DNA of 64,000 bases from Chitinophagaceae bacterium (GCA_016703625.1 JADJBP010000002.1:620001-684000); one strand, 5' to 3'; shown: positions 48,074 through 59,626, counted from the first letter of the stretch. Notes: a model not told the origin generated them from the sequence alone. Numbers and translations: made by a program.

Positions 48074-48950
48074 TCATAAACCGGTAATGAATTCCATCAC
48101 TTCTGCATAAGATCTTTTAAATTGAATGGGGGGAAGGATCTTTTTTCGTAGGTTGTTGTAAGCAGCCCGGATATTATAACCCGGGTATCCGGTATCCTTT
48201 TACCCAGGCCTTCCAGGAATTTATCAATATTAAATTTAGCACCCGATGTGGTTAAATGGGTATATAAATAATCAGGCTTTTCAACTTTGCCAGCTGTTCA
48301 ACATCACTCAACGGAATACTGCAACCCAGGTAAATTGTTTTGACGCCTTTGCTTTTCAGCATATAATTGATAAAAAGCAGGCTCAATTCATGATATTCGC
48401 CTTCCGGCAAAAACAATAAGACCGTCTTATCACTTTGAACAGAACTCCGCACCATTTCAATACCAACGATCAGTTTTTGGCGGATGATATTGGTGACCAG
48501 GTGCTCCTGCCCGGGATTAATATGATTGGTTAACCAGAGTATCCCAATTTTTTCGAGGAAAGGGAAAATGATCTGCGAGATCGTTTTTTCAATACCGCGG
48601 GCGCTGATATAATCATCAATCACATTTTCGAAACCTTCCATATCCAGGTCAACCATATACTGGATCATGGAATTAACAATGCGGTCGAGCTGGGCCTCCT
48701 GCTGATTCAGTGAAAGGATCTTTTCACGGATCTCTGCGGGGTTCATTTTATCGATATGCGAGATCTTAAACCCGAATTTATTGAGCAGTGCCACATTCAG
48801 TATGGTCTTCAGTTCATCATTGCTGTAAAAGCGGATATTGGTACCGGTGCGGTTGGGTTTCAAAAATGAATAGCGTTGTTCCCAGATACGGATGGTATGG
48901 GCTTTGATGCCGGATAAGTTTTCAAGGTCCTTAATGGTGAAAGAATGCAT
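48074..48950 (-). CDS. carH: CarH-like MerR regulator with B12-binding photoreceptor domain, frameshifted at the end
   Basis: About 292 aa. N-terminal MerR helix-turn-helix (IKAHTIRIWEQRY, residues 15-27). The four-helix cap has W139-x9-E149-H150 (LWLTNHINPGQEH), the CarH signature that shields adenosylcobalamin. The Rossmann B12 domain has the axial-His motif as GEYHELS (H187) and IYLGCSIP. The residue after W139 is Leu, whereas T. thermophilus CarH has a His there that forms the light-state bis-His adduct. Breaks near 48275 (one G missing in AAAGTT) and 48140 (A run) are repaired to give an end at 48074 (SYAEVMEFITGL). It should repress carotenoid genes in the dark. Confidence 0.88.
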
Positions 48951-49029
48951 ATGGATTGTTTTATCTAAGCATATTACACTTACCGGCGCATTTTGTTTAA
49001 AGTTGGTTTTATAAAGTTAGTCTATTTGC

Positions 49030-49687
49030 CTAAAAAGGGCGGGGCGGCAGATCTTTAAAGATCTTGTGAGTCAACCGGTTTTCAGGAAACAATATCGACC
49101 AGGCTGTAAGGAATATGATCATACCATCGGTGTAGAGTGATGCATTTTTTTGATACCACAGTTCCAACGCACCTTTATATGGATAAATGGAAGCGTACAT
49201 GGCCTGGGGGTTTGCTGCATCAGAAACAATTTTCTCTTCATCCCGGAAAATGAGTGAGCCGATGCCGGTTATACCGGGTTTGCAGTTATAAATTACCTGT
49301 TGTACATGTTCGGGATATAATTTAAAACTCACATCCATCAGGGGCCTGGGGCCCACAATGCTCATATCACCCCTGAATACATTGAATATCTGCGGCAGTT
49401 CATTTATCTTGGTCATCCGCAACAGCCGGCCGAATTTTGTCACCCTCGGGTCGTTTCTCAACGTAATTTCGCCCGTACCCTATATTCGGGCTGTTTTTCA
49501 TCATGGTGGCAAATTTCCAGATATTGAAAAGCCGGTTCTTATACCCCACCCTTTTTTGAAAATAAAATACCTCGTGTTCGCCGGTAAACCATAAAATAAA
49601 AATGGAAGGAATGAGCAATGGAGATAAAAGTATCAGTGCAATGGATGCAATTAGGATATCGATTATTCTTTTTAAAAATCTGTACAT
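49030..49687 (-). CDS. Initiating sugar transferase (undecaprenyl-phosphate type), frameshifted
   Basis: About 218 aa. One N-terminal helix (DILIASIALILLSPLLIPS), then FYFQKRVGYKNRLFNIWKFATM, and after a break at about 49480 RNDPRVTKFGRLLRMTKINELPQ (the catalytic DExP-like segment as NELPQ) and VGPRPL with a long C-terminal PEHVQQVI and YPYKGALELWY. This is the PglC/WcaJ C-terminal family that transfers a sugar phosphate to undecaprenyl phosphate. It works with the LegC-type aminotransferase upstream in surface glycan synthesis. Confidence 0.88.
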
Positions 49688-49720
49688 AGTTGATAGTTGT
49701 CCGTGTTTCGTTGACGGGAT

Positions 49721-49786
49721 CTTGATACTGGATACTGGATATTGACAGCATCCTTATACTCCATCCAGCATCCGGCATCCAGTATC
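49721..49786. repeat. Heptamer minisatellite (GGATACT) with inverted copies
   Basis: GATACTGGATACTGGATATT at 49724-49743 is followed within 20 bp by the reverse-strand units ATCCAGCATCCGGCATCCAG and TATC (49762-49786). The array fills the gap between the aminotransferase and the sugar transferase. The same unit forms a longer array at 63871-63947. Confidence 0.7.
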
Positions 49787-50915
49787 TAGAACACCTGCTT
49801 GATCTTTTCACATACCCCTTTCATTTCTTCATTGGTAATATTCGTTGAGCATGGAATGCTTAAACAACGCTTGTACACATAATCGGACCGGTTGTTCTTG
49901 TTATAAAAGATATTGCCGGTAAACATACGCAGTTGATTCATGGGTACCCAAAAAGGGCGGCTCTGCATTTTATGATCGTTCAGGATCTTCAGCACATCTT
50001 TTTGCTTTTCCGTCATGATGGTAGGTAACCAGCAATTGGGGTTTACATCAGCATGAACTTCCTGGAAGCTGATATCGCCCACACCCTGCAATTCATTTTT
50101 ATAAAATGCCGTGATTTCATGTTTTCGTTCAATGAACCAGGCAGCAATTCCATTTGTGCCACACCCATGGCAGCCGCAACGTTTACCAGCCGGTAGTTAT
50201 AGCCGATCTCGTCATGCACGTATTCAAACGGATCACTCTTGGCCTGGGTGGTTAAATGCTTGGCCTTTTTTGCCAATGCTTCATCATCAGTAACGATCAT
50301 GCCGCCGCCGCCGGTAGTAATTATTTTATTGCCGTTATAACTGAAGGTGCCCATCAACCCAAAACTGCCGGCATGTTTTCCCTTGTAATAAGAACCAAGT
50401 GCTTCTGTACTGTCTTCAATAACGGTTACATGATGTTGTTTGGCCAAAGCCATCAGCCTGTCCATATCGCCAATATTTCCCAATACATGCACAGGCATTA
50501 ACACGGGGATCCTGCGGCCGTCCTTTTTATAATGACAAACGCCGTTACGCTGCTCTGTTTCTTCGGTAAAGAACTGTTCCAGCAGGTCCAGGTCCATTTG
50601 CCAGGAGCCGGGATGGGTATCGATCAATATGGGGTCGGCACCGGTATATTTAATGGAATTGCAGGTAGCTATGAACGTGATATTGGGTGTGATCACGTAA
50701 TCATCTGCATTAACGCCCATCATCACCAGGCATATATGCAGTGCTGTGGTACCGCTGCTGGTAGCAACAGCATACCTGGTGCCTGCGAATTCAGCACTCA
50801 TTTTTTCAAACTGGTCAACATAAGCCCCTACACTGCTTACCCAGCCTGTATCCAGGCAATCCTTTACATATTTCCATTCGTTGCCGGCCATGTTGGGGCC
50901 ACTGAGTAACAGCAT
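49786..50915 (-). CDS. LegC-type nucleotide-sugar aminotransferase (DegT/DnrJ/EryC1 family), frameshifted
   Basis: About 377 aa. MLLLSGPNMAGNEWKYVKDCLDTGWVSS is the family start; SSGTTALHICLVMMGV, the PLP aspartate in VIEDSTEALGS, and the Schiff-base lysine in FSYNGNKIITTGGGGMI are clear. After ELLP the frame breaks near 50130; the next frame reads FIERKHEITAFYKNELQG and runs to the end at 49786 (CEKIKQVF). The family makes 4-amino sugars, in the LegC case for legionaminic-acid-like or related surface sugars. It pairs with the sugar transferase downstream. Confidence 0.88.
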
Positions 50916-50977
50916 AATTTTTTATTTTTTGTTTTCAACATTATGTTTCCCGGAGAGATCGCTGTGCAAACCTATAT

Positions 50978-51008
50978 AAAAAAAATGCTCCAGCCTAAAG
51001 ACGGAGCA
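50978..51008 (-). terminator. Rho-independent terminator after the kdp histidine kinase
   Basis: TGCTCC and GGAGCA form the stem with an 11-base loop; eight T follow on the minus strand. It lies 24 bp past the kinase stop and marks the end of the kdp locus. Confidence 0.8.
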
Positions 51009-51031
51009 AATCTACAATCAATAAGGTCTAT

Positions 51032-52722
51032 TTAGCCTGCCATATTCAATAAAAATGAAAAACTGCTTCCTGATCCAATTTCACTTTGTACCTGGATACT
51101 ACCGCCCTGTGCTTCAATAAATTCTTTTGAAATGGCAAGCCCTAAACCTGTGCCGGTTTTGCTGCTGCCCGGTACTTTAAAATACCGGTCGAATATCTTA
51201 GGAAGGTATTTATTGTCAATTCCTTTTCCGAAATCTTTAACAGTAAATTCCACAGCATTTTTATTCGGGCAATATGTATTTCCAACGGTACTGTTCTCCG
51301 GTGAAAATTTTATCGCATTGGTAAGTAAATTGATCAATACCCAGGCCGTTTTTTCCATATCAGCATTTACCAAAGGAAGATTTTTATCTGTATCTATTTT
51401 TATTGCTATCTGTTTTTGCTGCGCTTTAAACTGTACCGCTTCTACAGCCTTTTGTACAATATCAGCTGAGTTTACGGGCTGCAGTTTTAATTGTATGTTC
51501 CCTGTTTCAACCCTGGCTCATATTCAATAACTCGCTTGTTATTTTCAATAACCTTTCCGAATCATCTGAAATACTTTTAATAAGCTCGGTTTTGTTCTTC
51601 ATTTAAATTGCCTACCCGGTTATCGCTTAATAACTGGGCACTCATTTTTATAGAGGAAATGGGCGTTTTTAATTCATGAGACACAGTGGCAATGAAATTT
51701 GTCTTTGCTTCATTCAGTTCATGAAATTGAGTGACATTTCTCAATACGATCACCTGGCCGATCACTTCATTATTATTGGTAACATTTAAAACATCTTTAA
51801 TAAAATAACTCTCTTTGTTATCTGCATATATCTTAAGTTCTTTTTTTAGATTATCCTGTATTAAGGTTCTCATCAGGTCATTGTTTACAGCCACATCAGC
51901 CGAATATTTACCAAGAACCTGTGCTTCTTTAACCCCTAATAATTTTTCGGCAACAGCATTTAAAAAAAGTATTTTTTGTTTTGCATCAAAACCAATGATC
52001 CCATCTTTCATCTGGTTGATGATCGTTTCAATGCGGCTTTTTTCAAAACGTACCTGCGCAATGTTGCTTCGTTCATAATCGTCCAGTTTTTCGGCCATGC
52101 TGTTAAAGGCATTGGCCAGGTCACCGAATTCATCGTTTTGTTTAAGGTGTATACGTTTGCTGTAATTTTTTCCGGCTATTTCCCTGATACCTTCATTTAA
52201 AGCATGTATTGGCGTGGAAATAACAGACGGAAAATTAACAACAAAGCTGAACGTTATTAATCCTGCTACTGTAAAAATTAATGTAAGCCAGAATAAAGCA
52301 ACATCAGTTGTATTATTGGCAACTTCGTTTTTACGGATAATGGCCTGCTGGTTCAAATCATTTAAAATCAGCAGAGATAACCTCACCAGGTTATACCTGC
52401 CGGAATCCTTTGGTTCATGTATAAGGCCCGGCAGATTATTCCTGATCTCCTGTGTTACTTCTTTCTCTCCCGGCTCTGTTATATTGGATTCCTGTTTTAC
52501 CAGGTTTCTGTAAATAAGTCAATGGCTTCATTTTTTGCAGGCATATCTTCCAGCGCCTTCAGCATTTTATTCGTGTACTGTAAAGTTTCCAGGTTATTTT
52601 TCAACACAGATTTTGAATCATTACTGAACCGGTTTATAAAAAAAATAGAAAGTATACCAAATGCCATGATCAGTGCAAACAGGAAAGATAATCCCAAGGA
52701 CCAGTTTTGTTTTTAATCGCAT
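51032..52722 (-). CDS. Sensor histidine kinase with HAMP and PAS domains, frameshifted
   Basis: About 563 aa after repair, starting at the ATG at 52722, 1 bp after the kdpD stop. A first membrane helix (near ALIMAFGILSIFFI), an extracytoplasmic part, a second helix (FWLTLIFTVAGLITFSFVV), HAMP (HALNEGIREIAGKNYS), PAS (IETIINQMKDGIIGFDAKQ), the phosphoacceptor His in TVSHELKTPISSIKM, and the ATPase boxes NLLTNAIKF, FGKGI and TGTGLGLAIS. Breaks lie near 52695, 52500, 51590 and 51510. As KdpD here lacks a kinase domain, this protein is its likely partner, signalling to the response regulator at 60249-61591. Confidence 0.85.
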
Positions 52723-52723
52723 A

Positions 52724-53848
52724 TTATGATAAAATTACTATATCGATATCGGCTGCTGATAATTTTTTGAGCAACTGGTTAAAAACAGCCGTATTCAAAA
52801 TTACATTCCACAAATTTAAATGTGGTTTTCCCAGGCAAATGGTGGTGATGCCTTTTGTGTGGTTGCTTCAATGATTCCTTTGGCTATATTGCTGCTTTTA
52901 ATTCTTATTATTTCAGCACCCAATTCTGTTGCCAGTTTAAAATTATTGATCAAATGCCTTTGTGCTGCCAGGCCGATCTTATCACCCTCTTCCTTCGGCG
53001 TCTGCACATATAATAAGTACCAGTTACTGTTGTAGTAAGAGCAAGCCTGGCTGTTTTACGGATCACTTTTTTTGCTATCTCATGATTACTGCTGATGCAG
53101 GCCAGGAAACGTTCTGCTTTCAGATGGGCATTGCGGGGCAGTACCGTTTCAATTTTTCTTTCTACCTGGGAGGCTACTTCTTTCAATGCCAGTTCCCGTA
53201 ACTGCAAAATTTTTTCGCTCTTAAAAAAATTCTGCAGCGCCCTTTCGATCTTATCCGGCGCATATATTTTTCCTTCTTTTAACCGGGTTACCAGTTCGTC
53301 GGCAGTGAGGTCAATATTCACCACTTCATCTGCCTGTTGCAATACGATATCAGGGATCCGTTCGGTAACATCAATGCCTGTTATTTCTTTTACGTCCTGG
53401 TACAGACTTTCAATATGCTGGATATTTACAGCACTTATTACATTGATGCCTGCATCTAAAATATCCATCACATCCTGCCAGCGCTTTTCGTTCTTGCTGC
53501 CTTCAATATTGCTGTGTGCCAGTTCATCAACAACCACTACTTCGGGATGCAGGTTAATTACTGCCTGCACATCAAATTCTTCCAGTTCTTTTCCTTTATA
53601 AAATAATTTTCGCCTGGGTATCACAGGCAGGCCTTCCATCAGGGCATGCGTTTCCCTGCGGCCATGCGTTTCTATATAACCGATCTTAACATCAACACCA
53701 TTCCGCAACAGGGTTTGTGCTTCCTGCAGCATCCGGAAAGTCTTACCCACACCGGCACTCATGCCAATGTAAATTTTAAACTTCCCTTTCCGGCTTTTTT
53801 GCGGATGAGGTCTAAAAAGTGTTCTGCATTTTTTTCCAGTTCCGGCAT
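52724..53848 (-). CDS. kdpD: Short KdpD: potassium sensor without kinase domain, frameshifted
   Basis: About 374 aa after repair. The KdpD sensor domain has Walker A GMSAGVGKTFRMLQEAQ near residue 33, then GYIETHGRRET, VVVDELAHSN and NIQHIESLYQDV. A universal-stress-like domain follows (ERFLACISSNHE and later THLINNFKLATELGAEI-type helix). The E. coli protein continues with four helices and a kinase; here those parts are missing and a separate histidine kinase is the next gene. Breaks near 53795, 53025 and 52850 close with single bases; the true end LSAADIDIVILS is at 52724. Confidence 0.88.
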
Positions 53849-53851
53849 AAT

Positions 53852-54944
53852 TTAAAAACTTACAGCAATGGAAGAAGTAATAAAGGTATTATTATTTGAT
53901 ACTCCACTGCGTTTTGTAAAAATATCATCCTTGCTGTTCAACGATCTCAATTCCATCCTGATAACAGCATTTGGTATTGGCACATAATCTACATTTACAG
54001 AAAACCCGGCTGTTTGAAAACCATTGGGTGTGCCGCTGGTAATGATCACTCCATACTTATCGTTGTAATATTCTCCTCTTGCTGCAATGATCCATTTAGG
54101 ACTGGCTGCATATTTTATGATTACCACCGGCGAATACCAGGTATTAAATCATTGCTTCCTTTTGTTTTCTGTTCGAACCAATATCAAAACCTGCTATGAT
54201 ACCAAACTTGTTTGTAATACTAAAAATACCATACAGGTTGTGAAAGTAACGCCATAATCTTGTACTATCGGGTTTATCCGTACCAATAAATGTGCTGTAA
54301 TTTAAAGTGATGTTTGCATTAGGCTTGTATTGCAACTGTGTACCATAACTCATCAGCGAATTGGCATCCACTCTTTTAATACGCTGCCAGCCGTTTAATA
54401 CCAAACCACTTATCATCCACTTATTATTATCGCTGGTATAAGTAAGTTTGGCGCCGCTTTCAAAATAGGGTGAGTTATCTGCCAAAATACTCCTTGTAAG
54501 CGTCCAGCAATCTTTTGACACAGCACTTTCAAAACCGATATGAGAAGCAAAAATGCCGGCATCTATCCAGAGATTTTTCTTCTTAGAGATCTTTAAACCG
54601 GCATTGGCTTCATAAATATTTTTTAATACCGCCTGTTTCTGCCGCGTAGTTGGCATTCATGTAGGTTCCTGCTGCCAATGGCAAGATTAGCCCTTACCCT
54701 TTCGGCATTATAACTGCCTTTTAAATATCCCAGGTTTAGGTTGAATTCGTTGTGGCGGTTGTGACTGTAAATAAAGCCCGGCCTGTTATTATCTGCAGGC
54801 TTATTAAAGTCGTATTGATAATAGGCTTCCACATAACCACTGAAGCTGAAAGGGTTTGCTGTTGGCTCTGCTGTTTTAGCAGAATCCTGGGCGAATAAAT
54901 TTGATCCTGCTATAAGCATAGCTCCTAATAATAACTTTTTTCAT
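53852..54944 (-). CDS. Outer-membrane beta-barrel protein of the kdp locus, frameshifted
   Basis: About 362 aa. Signal peptide (MLIAGSNLFAQ; the ATG at 54944 needs one repaired base after two Lys codons), then FSGYVEAYYQYDFNKP, RHNEFNLNLGYL and alternating aromatic strands to the C-terminal ITSSIAVSF, which ends in Phe as barrel proteins do. Breaks near 54640-54660 and 54140. It belongs to a Bacteroidota porin-like family often placed between kdpC and kdpD. It may let potassium or solutes cross the outer membrane when potassium is scarce; that is inferred from position. Confidence 0.75.
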
Positions 54945-54986
54945 CGTACTCGATTTGATCGTTGATCTCTCACCCTCCGGGGGTTG

Positions 54987-55551
54987 TTATTTTAAATTAT
55001 CTAATTCAATATTTAATTGTAATACATTTACTCTTTTTGTTCCGAATAAACCGGCCAAAGGATATTCAATACTTTTTTCAATCAAATCATTAACGTTTTC
55101 AACCGGGATATTTCTTGCTACAGCTATCCTTTTTACCTGCACATAAGCTCCCTGAACTGAGATATGCGGATCAAGGCCTGCACCGGATGCTGTTACCAGG
55201 TCGGAGGGGATCTCCTCTTTTTTTCACAGCCGGGTTATGTACCAAAAAAGAATCTATCCTGTCCTGCACCTGTTTCAGGTAATCAGGGTTTGAAGGGCCT
55301 TTATTACTGCCGCCTGAACCTGCTGCATTATAATCAACAGCCGAAGGGCGGCTCCAGAAATATTTATCTTCTGTGAATTTCTGGCCCAGTAATTTCCAGC
55401 CTACAACACGGTTATTGGTTGTAACTGTTTCACCTTTCCCTTTACCAGGTGCCAATTGTGCCCCTGCGAGTATCAATAAAGAATAAATACCCATAAAGAA
55501 TACCATACAAACCAGGGTAAGTCTTATTGCGGGCAGAATATTTTGTTTCAT
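54987..55551 (-). CDS. kdpC: KdpC, potassium-transporting ATPase subunit C, frameshifted
   Basis: About 188 aa. One N-terminal helix (LTLVCMVFFMGIYSLLILAGAQ), then GWKLLGQKFTEDKYFWSRPSAVDYNAAGSGGSN, the KdpC signature. At 55213-55225 seven A follow VKK; with six the frame reads KKEEIPSDLVTASGAGLDPHIS and runs to ELDNLK at 54987. KdpC stabilises ATP binding in the KdpFABC complex. It follows kdpB by 62 bp. Confidence 0.93.
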
Positions 55552-55613
55552 TTTATAAATTTTAAAAATTAAATCCTTGTTTTAGCCCCCGTAGCGTTCA
55601 CGAGGTTAGTGCA

Positions 55614-57666
55614 TCAGAACCATATACTTACCAAAAGGTCAATTAATTTGATGCCTATAAAAGGCACGATGACACCCCCCAAACCATAGATGAGTAAATT
55701 TCTCCTTAACAGCAGGGATGCGCCAATGGGTTTGTAAGCCACCCCTCTCAAAGCCAATGGAATTAATAATGGAATAATGATGGCATTGAAGATGATGGCA
55801 GAAAGTATGGCGCTTTCGGGACTATGTAACTGCATAATGTTCAATCCCTGCAATGCCGGGATGGAAGCAATGAACAACGCAGGAACGATCGCAAAATATT
55901 TTGCCACATCATTGGCAATAGAGAAAGTGGTAAGTGTTCCTCTTGTCATCAATAATTGTTTTCCAATTTCAACGATCTCAATCAATTTTGTGGGGTCATT
56001 GTCCAGGTCCACCATATTACCTGCTTCTTTTGCTGCTGCAGTTCCGCTGTTCATGGCTACACCCACATCTGCCTGTGCAAGGGCCGGTGCATCATTTGTT
56101 CCGTCTCCCATCATAGCTACCAGCTTGCCACCCTGCTGCTCTTTTTTAATGTAGTTCATTTTGTCTTCCGGCCTTGCTTCGGCAATAAAATCATCCACAC
56201 CAGCTTTCTCTGCAATGAACTTCGCAGTTAACGGGTTATCGCCTGTGACCATCACGGTTTTCACACCCATTTTACGAAGCCTGTCAAAACGTTCCTGTAT
56301 GCCGGGTTTGATGAGATCCTGCAATTCAATTACACCCAATACCTTGTCATTCTGGCTAACAACCAAGTGGTGTTCCCCATCAGAAGAAATAAGCCTAACC
56401 CTTTCTTCAGTACCGGCTGGAAAACTGTTGCCTGCTTTGAGTATTTTATTTTTTATGGCATCAAAAGCTCCTTTACGGATCTTTATTCCATCCATGTCAA
56501 TTCCGCTGCTTCTTGTTTCAGCAGTGAATGCAATAAACTTCACTTTATCATTTTGCAGCGTAGGCTTTTTGATATTTTTTGCTTCAGCCAGTTCAATGAT
56601 CGATTTCCCTTCCGGTGTTTCATCTGCTATAGAAGCAAGCACACAGGCTTCGGTAAAAACATTTTCATCTACATCTTTTTCGGGCCAGAAATGAGTTGCC
56701 TTCCTGTTACCAATGGTGATGGTGCCGGTTTTATCCAGTAACAAGGTATCCAGGTCACCGGCAGTTTCAACAGCCTTGCCACTTTTAGTGATCACGTTTG
56801 CCCTTAATGCCCTGTCCATTCCGGCAATACCAATTGCAGATAACAAACCTCCGATGGTTGTTGGTATCAGGCAAACAAATAAAGATATAAATGCTGCTAT
56901 GGTTATAGGGGTATTGGCATAATCACCAAATGGTTTTAACGTTACACATACTATTATAAATATGAGTGTAAAGCCAGCCAGTAAAATAGTAAGTGCAATT
57001 TCATTAGGAGTTTTCTGGCGGCTTGCACCTTCCACCAGTGCGATCATTTTATCTAAAAAACTTTCGCCTGGTTCAGTAGTTACCCGGACTTTGATTTTAT
57101 CACTTAATACTTTTGTACCTCCGGTTACAGAAGATTTATCGCCGCCACTTTCACGTATAACCGGAGCCGATTCACCGGTAATGGCTGATTCATCAATGGT
57201 AGCAATACCTTCAACGATCTCTCCATCCATCGGTATGGTATCACCGGCTTCACAAATAAAAAAGTCTCCTTTCATAAGCTGAGATGATGGGACTATTTTA
57301 ACTTCATTCACATACATTTCGCCCAGAATGAATATTTTTTAGCCGGTGTGTCTTCCCTTGTTTTACGCAAACTGTTGGCCTGTGCTTTTCCCCTGCTTCG
57401 GCCAGCGCTTCGGCAAAATTGGCAAAGAGCAGGGTTATCAACAGGATGGCTGTGATAATAATATTGTACAGCAAACTGCCCTGTGATGTTTCGCCGGCAG
57501 CAATCCATACACTAACGCCGATCATGAAGAATGTGCAGATCTCCACGGTGAACATAACCGGGTTGCGGAACTGGATGCGTGGATCCAGCTTAACAAAGGA
57601 CTGCTTCAGTGCCTCTTTAACCAAAGCGCCTTCAAATAATTTATTTGTTCTTCTATGTATTGACAT
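55614..57666 (-). CDS. kdpB: KdpB, P-type ATPase subunit, frameshifted near residue 110-125
   Basis: About 684 aa. The phosphorylation motif is LLLDKTGTITIGNR, with the TGES actuator loop as AITGESAPVIRESGG, MVTGDNPLTA and MMGDGTNDAPALAQADVG as in all KdpB. Two nearby breaks (about 57380 and 57340) sit in LAEARGKAQANSLRK and KKIFILGEMYVNEVK; repair makes a continuous N-terminal domain. It is the energy-coupling subunit in the inner membrane, 21 bp downstream of kdpA. Confidence 0.94.
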
Positions 57667-57687
57667 GATCTTTCTTTTTTAATTATT

Positions 57688-59382
57688 TCATTCCAAAATA
57701 TTCGGCAATAGGTCCCAATGCCAATGCAGGGAAAAACTAAGGGCAGCTACAATGAATATTACCACAAACACCATGATACCAAATGTGCCTGTATCTGTTT
57801 TTAATGTTCCTGCACTTCCAGGTATATATTTCTTTTTAGCCAGGATACCTGCAATAGCAACCGGGCCAATGATCGGTAAAAATCTTGCCAGCAGCATTAC
57901 GATACCACAGGCAATGTTCCAGAATGGCGTATTATCACCCAGTCCCTCAAAACCGCTTCCGTTATTGGCAGAAGAAGAAGTGAACTCATACAGCATTTCG
58001 CTGAAGCCATGGTTACCCGGGTTATTAAGCCATCCTGCGTAAGCCTCAGGGTTGTGTGCATATAAATAAGATGACAATGCAGTGCCTGCAAGTATCAGTA
58101 ACGGATGCAGCAACGCAATGATGGCAGCGATCTTCATTTCTTTTGCTTCGATCTTCTTACCCAGGAACTCTGGTGTTCGGCCTACCATCAGCCCGCTTAT
58201 AAAAACGGCAATGATGATGAAGATGTAGAAGTTGAGGAAGCCAACACCAACACCGCCATAAAATGAATTGATCATCATACCCAGTAAAGCGCTCATCCCG
58301 GCAAGCGGCGTAAAGCTGTCGTGCATGGCATTTACCGAACCGTTTGAAGTGGCGGTTGTAGTAACACCCCATGCAGCAGATGCAGCCGGGCCAAACCGGA
58401 CCTCTTTACCTTCCATGCTGCCAAGTGGTTGTGCAATTCCCATTTTTGCAATGGCAGGATTTCCCTGCATTTCAAAATACACAGCATTAAAAAGCAGGAG
58501 TAAAAATCCAATCGTCATAACACCAAATACCATCCATGCTAATTTTCTTCTTTTCAGAACATAACCCAAAGCAAACACCATTGCAATTGGGATAAGAATA
58601 ATTGACAGGTTTTCAACTATATTGGTAAAATAATTCGGGTTCTCTAACGGATGAGCTGAATTAGGGCCATAGTATCCACCGCCATTTGTTCCCAATTGCT
58701 TGATAGCGATCATAGCTGCTGCCGGGCCACGGCTAACATTCACCGTATCTCCCTGCATGGAAACGTATTGAGCTTTGCCTTCAAAATTCATCGGTGTACC
58801 GTTGAAAGCCAGTATCAAAGCAACAACAACAGCCAGCGGGAATAATATTCTTGTGGCTGACCTTACCAGTAAATTGTAAAAATTACCCAGCTTATCTGCT
58901 GTTCTTTCTTTCATAGCCCTGAAAACAACAGCACAAATGGCAATGCCTGTTGCAGCGCTGATAAATTGCCAAAGCATGAGGATCATCTGCCCCAGGTACG
59001 ACAACCCGGTTTCGCCGGAATAGTGTTGCAGGTTTGTATTGGTTACAAAACTTACTGATGTATTGAAAGCAAGGTCCGCCGTCATAGACGGGTTACCATC
59101 GGGATTGAGTGGCAGCCAGCTCATATTCATCAATACAAACATGGACAGTATGAACCAAACAAGATTGATAGTAAGTAATGCACTGAGGTGTTGCTTCCAG
59201 TTCATTTCTTTTTGGGGATCAATACCCCCAAGCTTAAAGAATGTTTTGTCAACAGGATTAAACAGCCTGTCCAGCCAGGTTCTGTCGCCTTCAAATACTT
59301 TTCCGATATACCTTCCTAATGGAATAGCCAGTGCTACTGTGAGCAGGTACATTAAGAGGACGCCTAAGATTTCTGTGTTCAT
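57688..59382 (-). CDS. kdpA: KdpA, potassium-binding subunit
   Basis: 564 aa, intact, ten membrane helices. The four selectivity-filter-like loops are visible: FVTNTNLQHYSGE, QLGTNGGGYYGPNSAHP, TSNGSVNAMHDSF and SSANNGSGFEGLGDNT. Length and motifs match the family. It is the channel-like subunit that takes K+ at micromolar levels. It starts 85 bp after kdpF, across a short 9-bp tandem repeat. Confidence 0.96.
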   Translation of the reverse strand: MNTEILGVLLMYLLTVALAIPLGRYIGKVFEGDRTWLDRLFNPVDKTFFKLGGIDPQKEMNWKQHLSALLTINLVWFILSMFVLMNMSWLPLNPDGNPSMTADLAFNTSVSFVTNTNLQHYSGETGLSYLGQMILMLWQFISAATGIAICAVVFRAMKERTADKLGNFYNLLVRSATRILFPLAVVVALILAFNGTPMNFEGKAQYVSMQGDTVNVSRGPAAAMIAIKQLGTNGGGYYGPNSAHPLENPNYFTNIVENLSIILIPIAMVFALGYVLKRRKLAWMVFGVMTIGFLLLLFNAVYFEMQGNPAIAKMGIAQPLGSMEGKEVRFGPAASAAWGVTTTATSNGSVNAMHDSFTPLAGMSALLGMMINSFYGGVGVGFLNFYIFIIIAVFISGLMVGRTPEFLGKKIEAKEMKIAAIIALLHPLLILAGTALSSYLYAHNPEAYAGWLNNPGNHGFSEMLYEFTSSSANNGSGFEGLGDNTPFWNIACGIVMLLARFLPIIGPVAIAGILAKKKYIPGSAGTLKTDTGTFGIMVFVVIFIVAALSFSLHWHWDLLPNILE

Positions 59383-59391
59383 GAGTTGAAT

Positions 59392-59418
59392 GTTTAGAAG
59401 GTTTAGGAGGTTTAGAGG
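59392..59418. repeat. Three tandem 9-bp units between kdpF and kdpA
   Basis: GTTTAGAAG, GTTTAGGAG and GTTTAGAGG in direct succession, starting 10 bp upstream of the kdpA start codon and covering its ribosome-binding region. Confidence 0.6.
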
Positions 59419-59466
59419 ATTTATTTAATATTGTATCCCTGGGATCTTCCCCCGCTTCAATCTGCT

Positions 59467-59544
59467 TTAAAATTTTTCCGGTTTTATCAATACATAACAC
59501 AGGTAGATAAAAACCAGGATCGCGATAATGAATAATAGTAACAT
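59467..59544 (-). CDS. kdpF: KdpF, small regulatory subunit
   Basis: 25 aa: MLLLFIIAILVFIYLCYVLI, then KPEKF. One membrane helix followed by a KPE(K/R)F-type tail is the KdpF pattern, and the position directly before kdpA is as expected. KdpF stabilises the KdpABC complex in the membrane. Confidence 0.9.
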   Translation of the reverse strand: MLLLFIIAILVFIYLCYVLIKPEKF

Positions 59545-59626
59545 TTGAATTATTGGTTTTAAACGGTCATTAATAAACGGATTTCAGGTAAAGTTTGATC
59601 TGTTTACAAACTGTCCCTGGCCTGTT

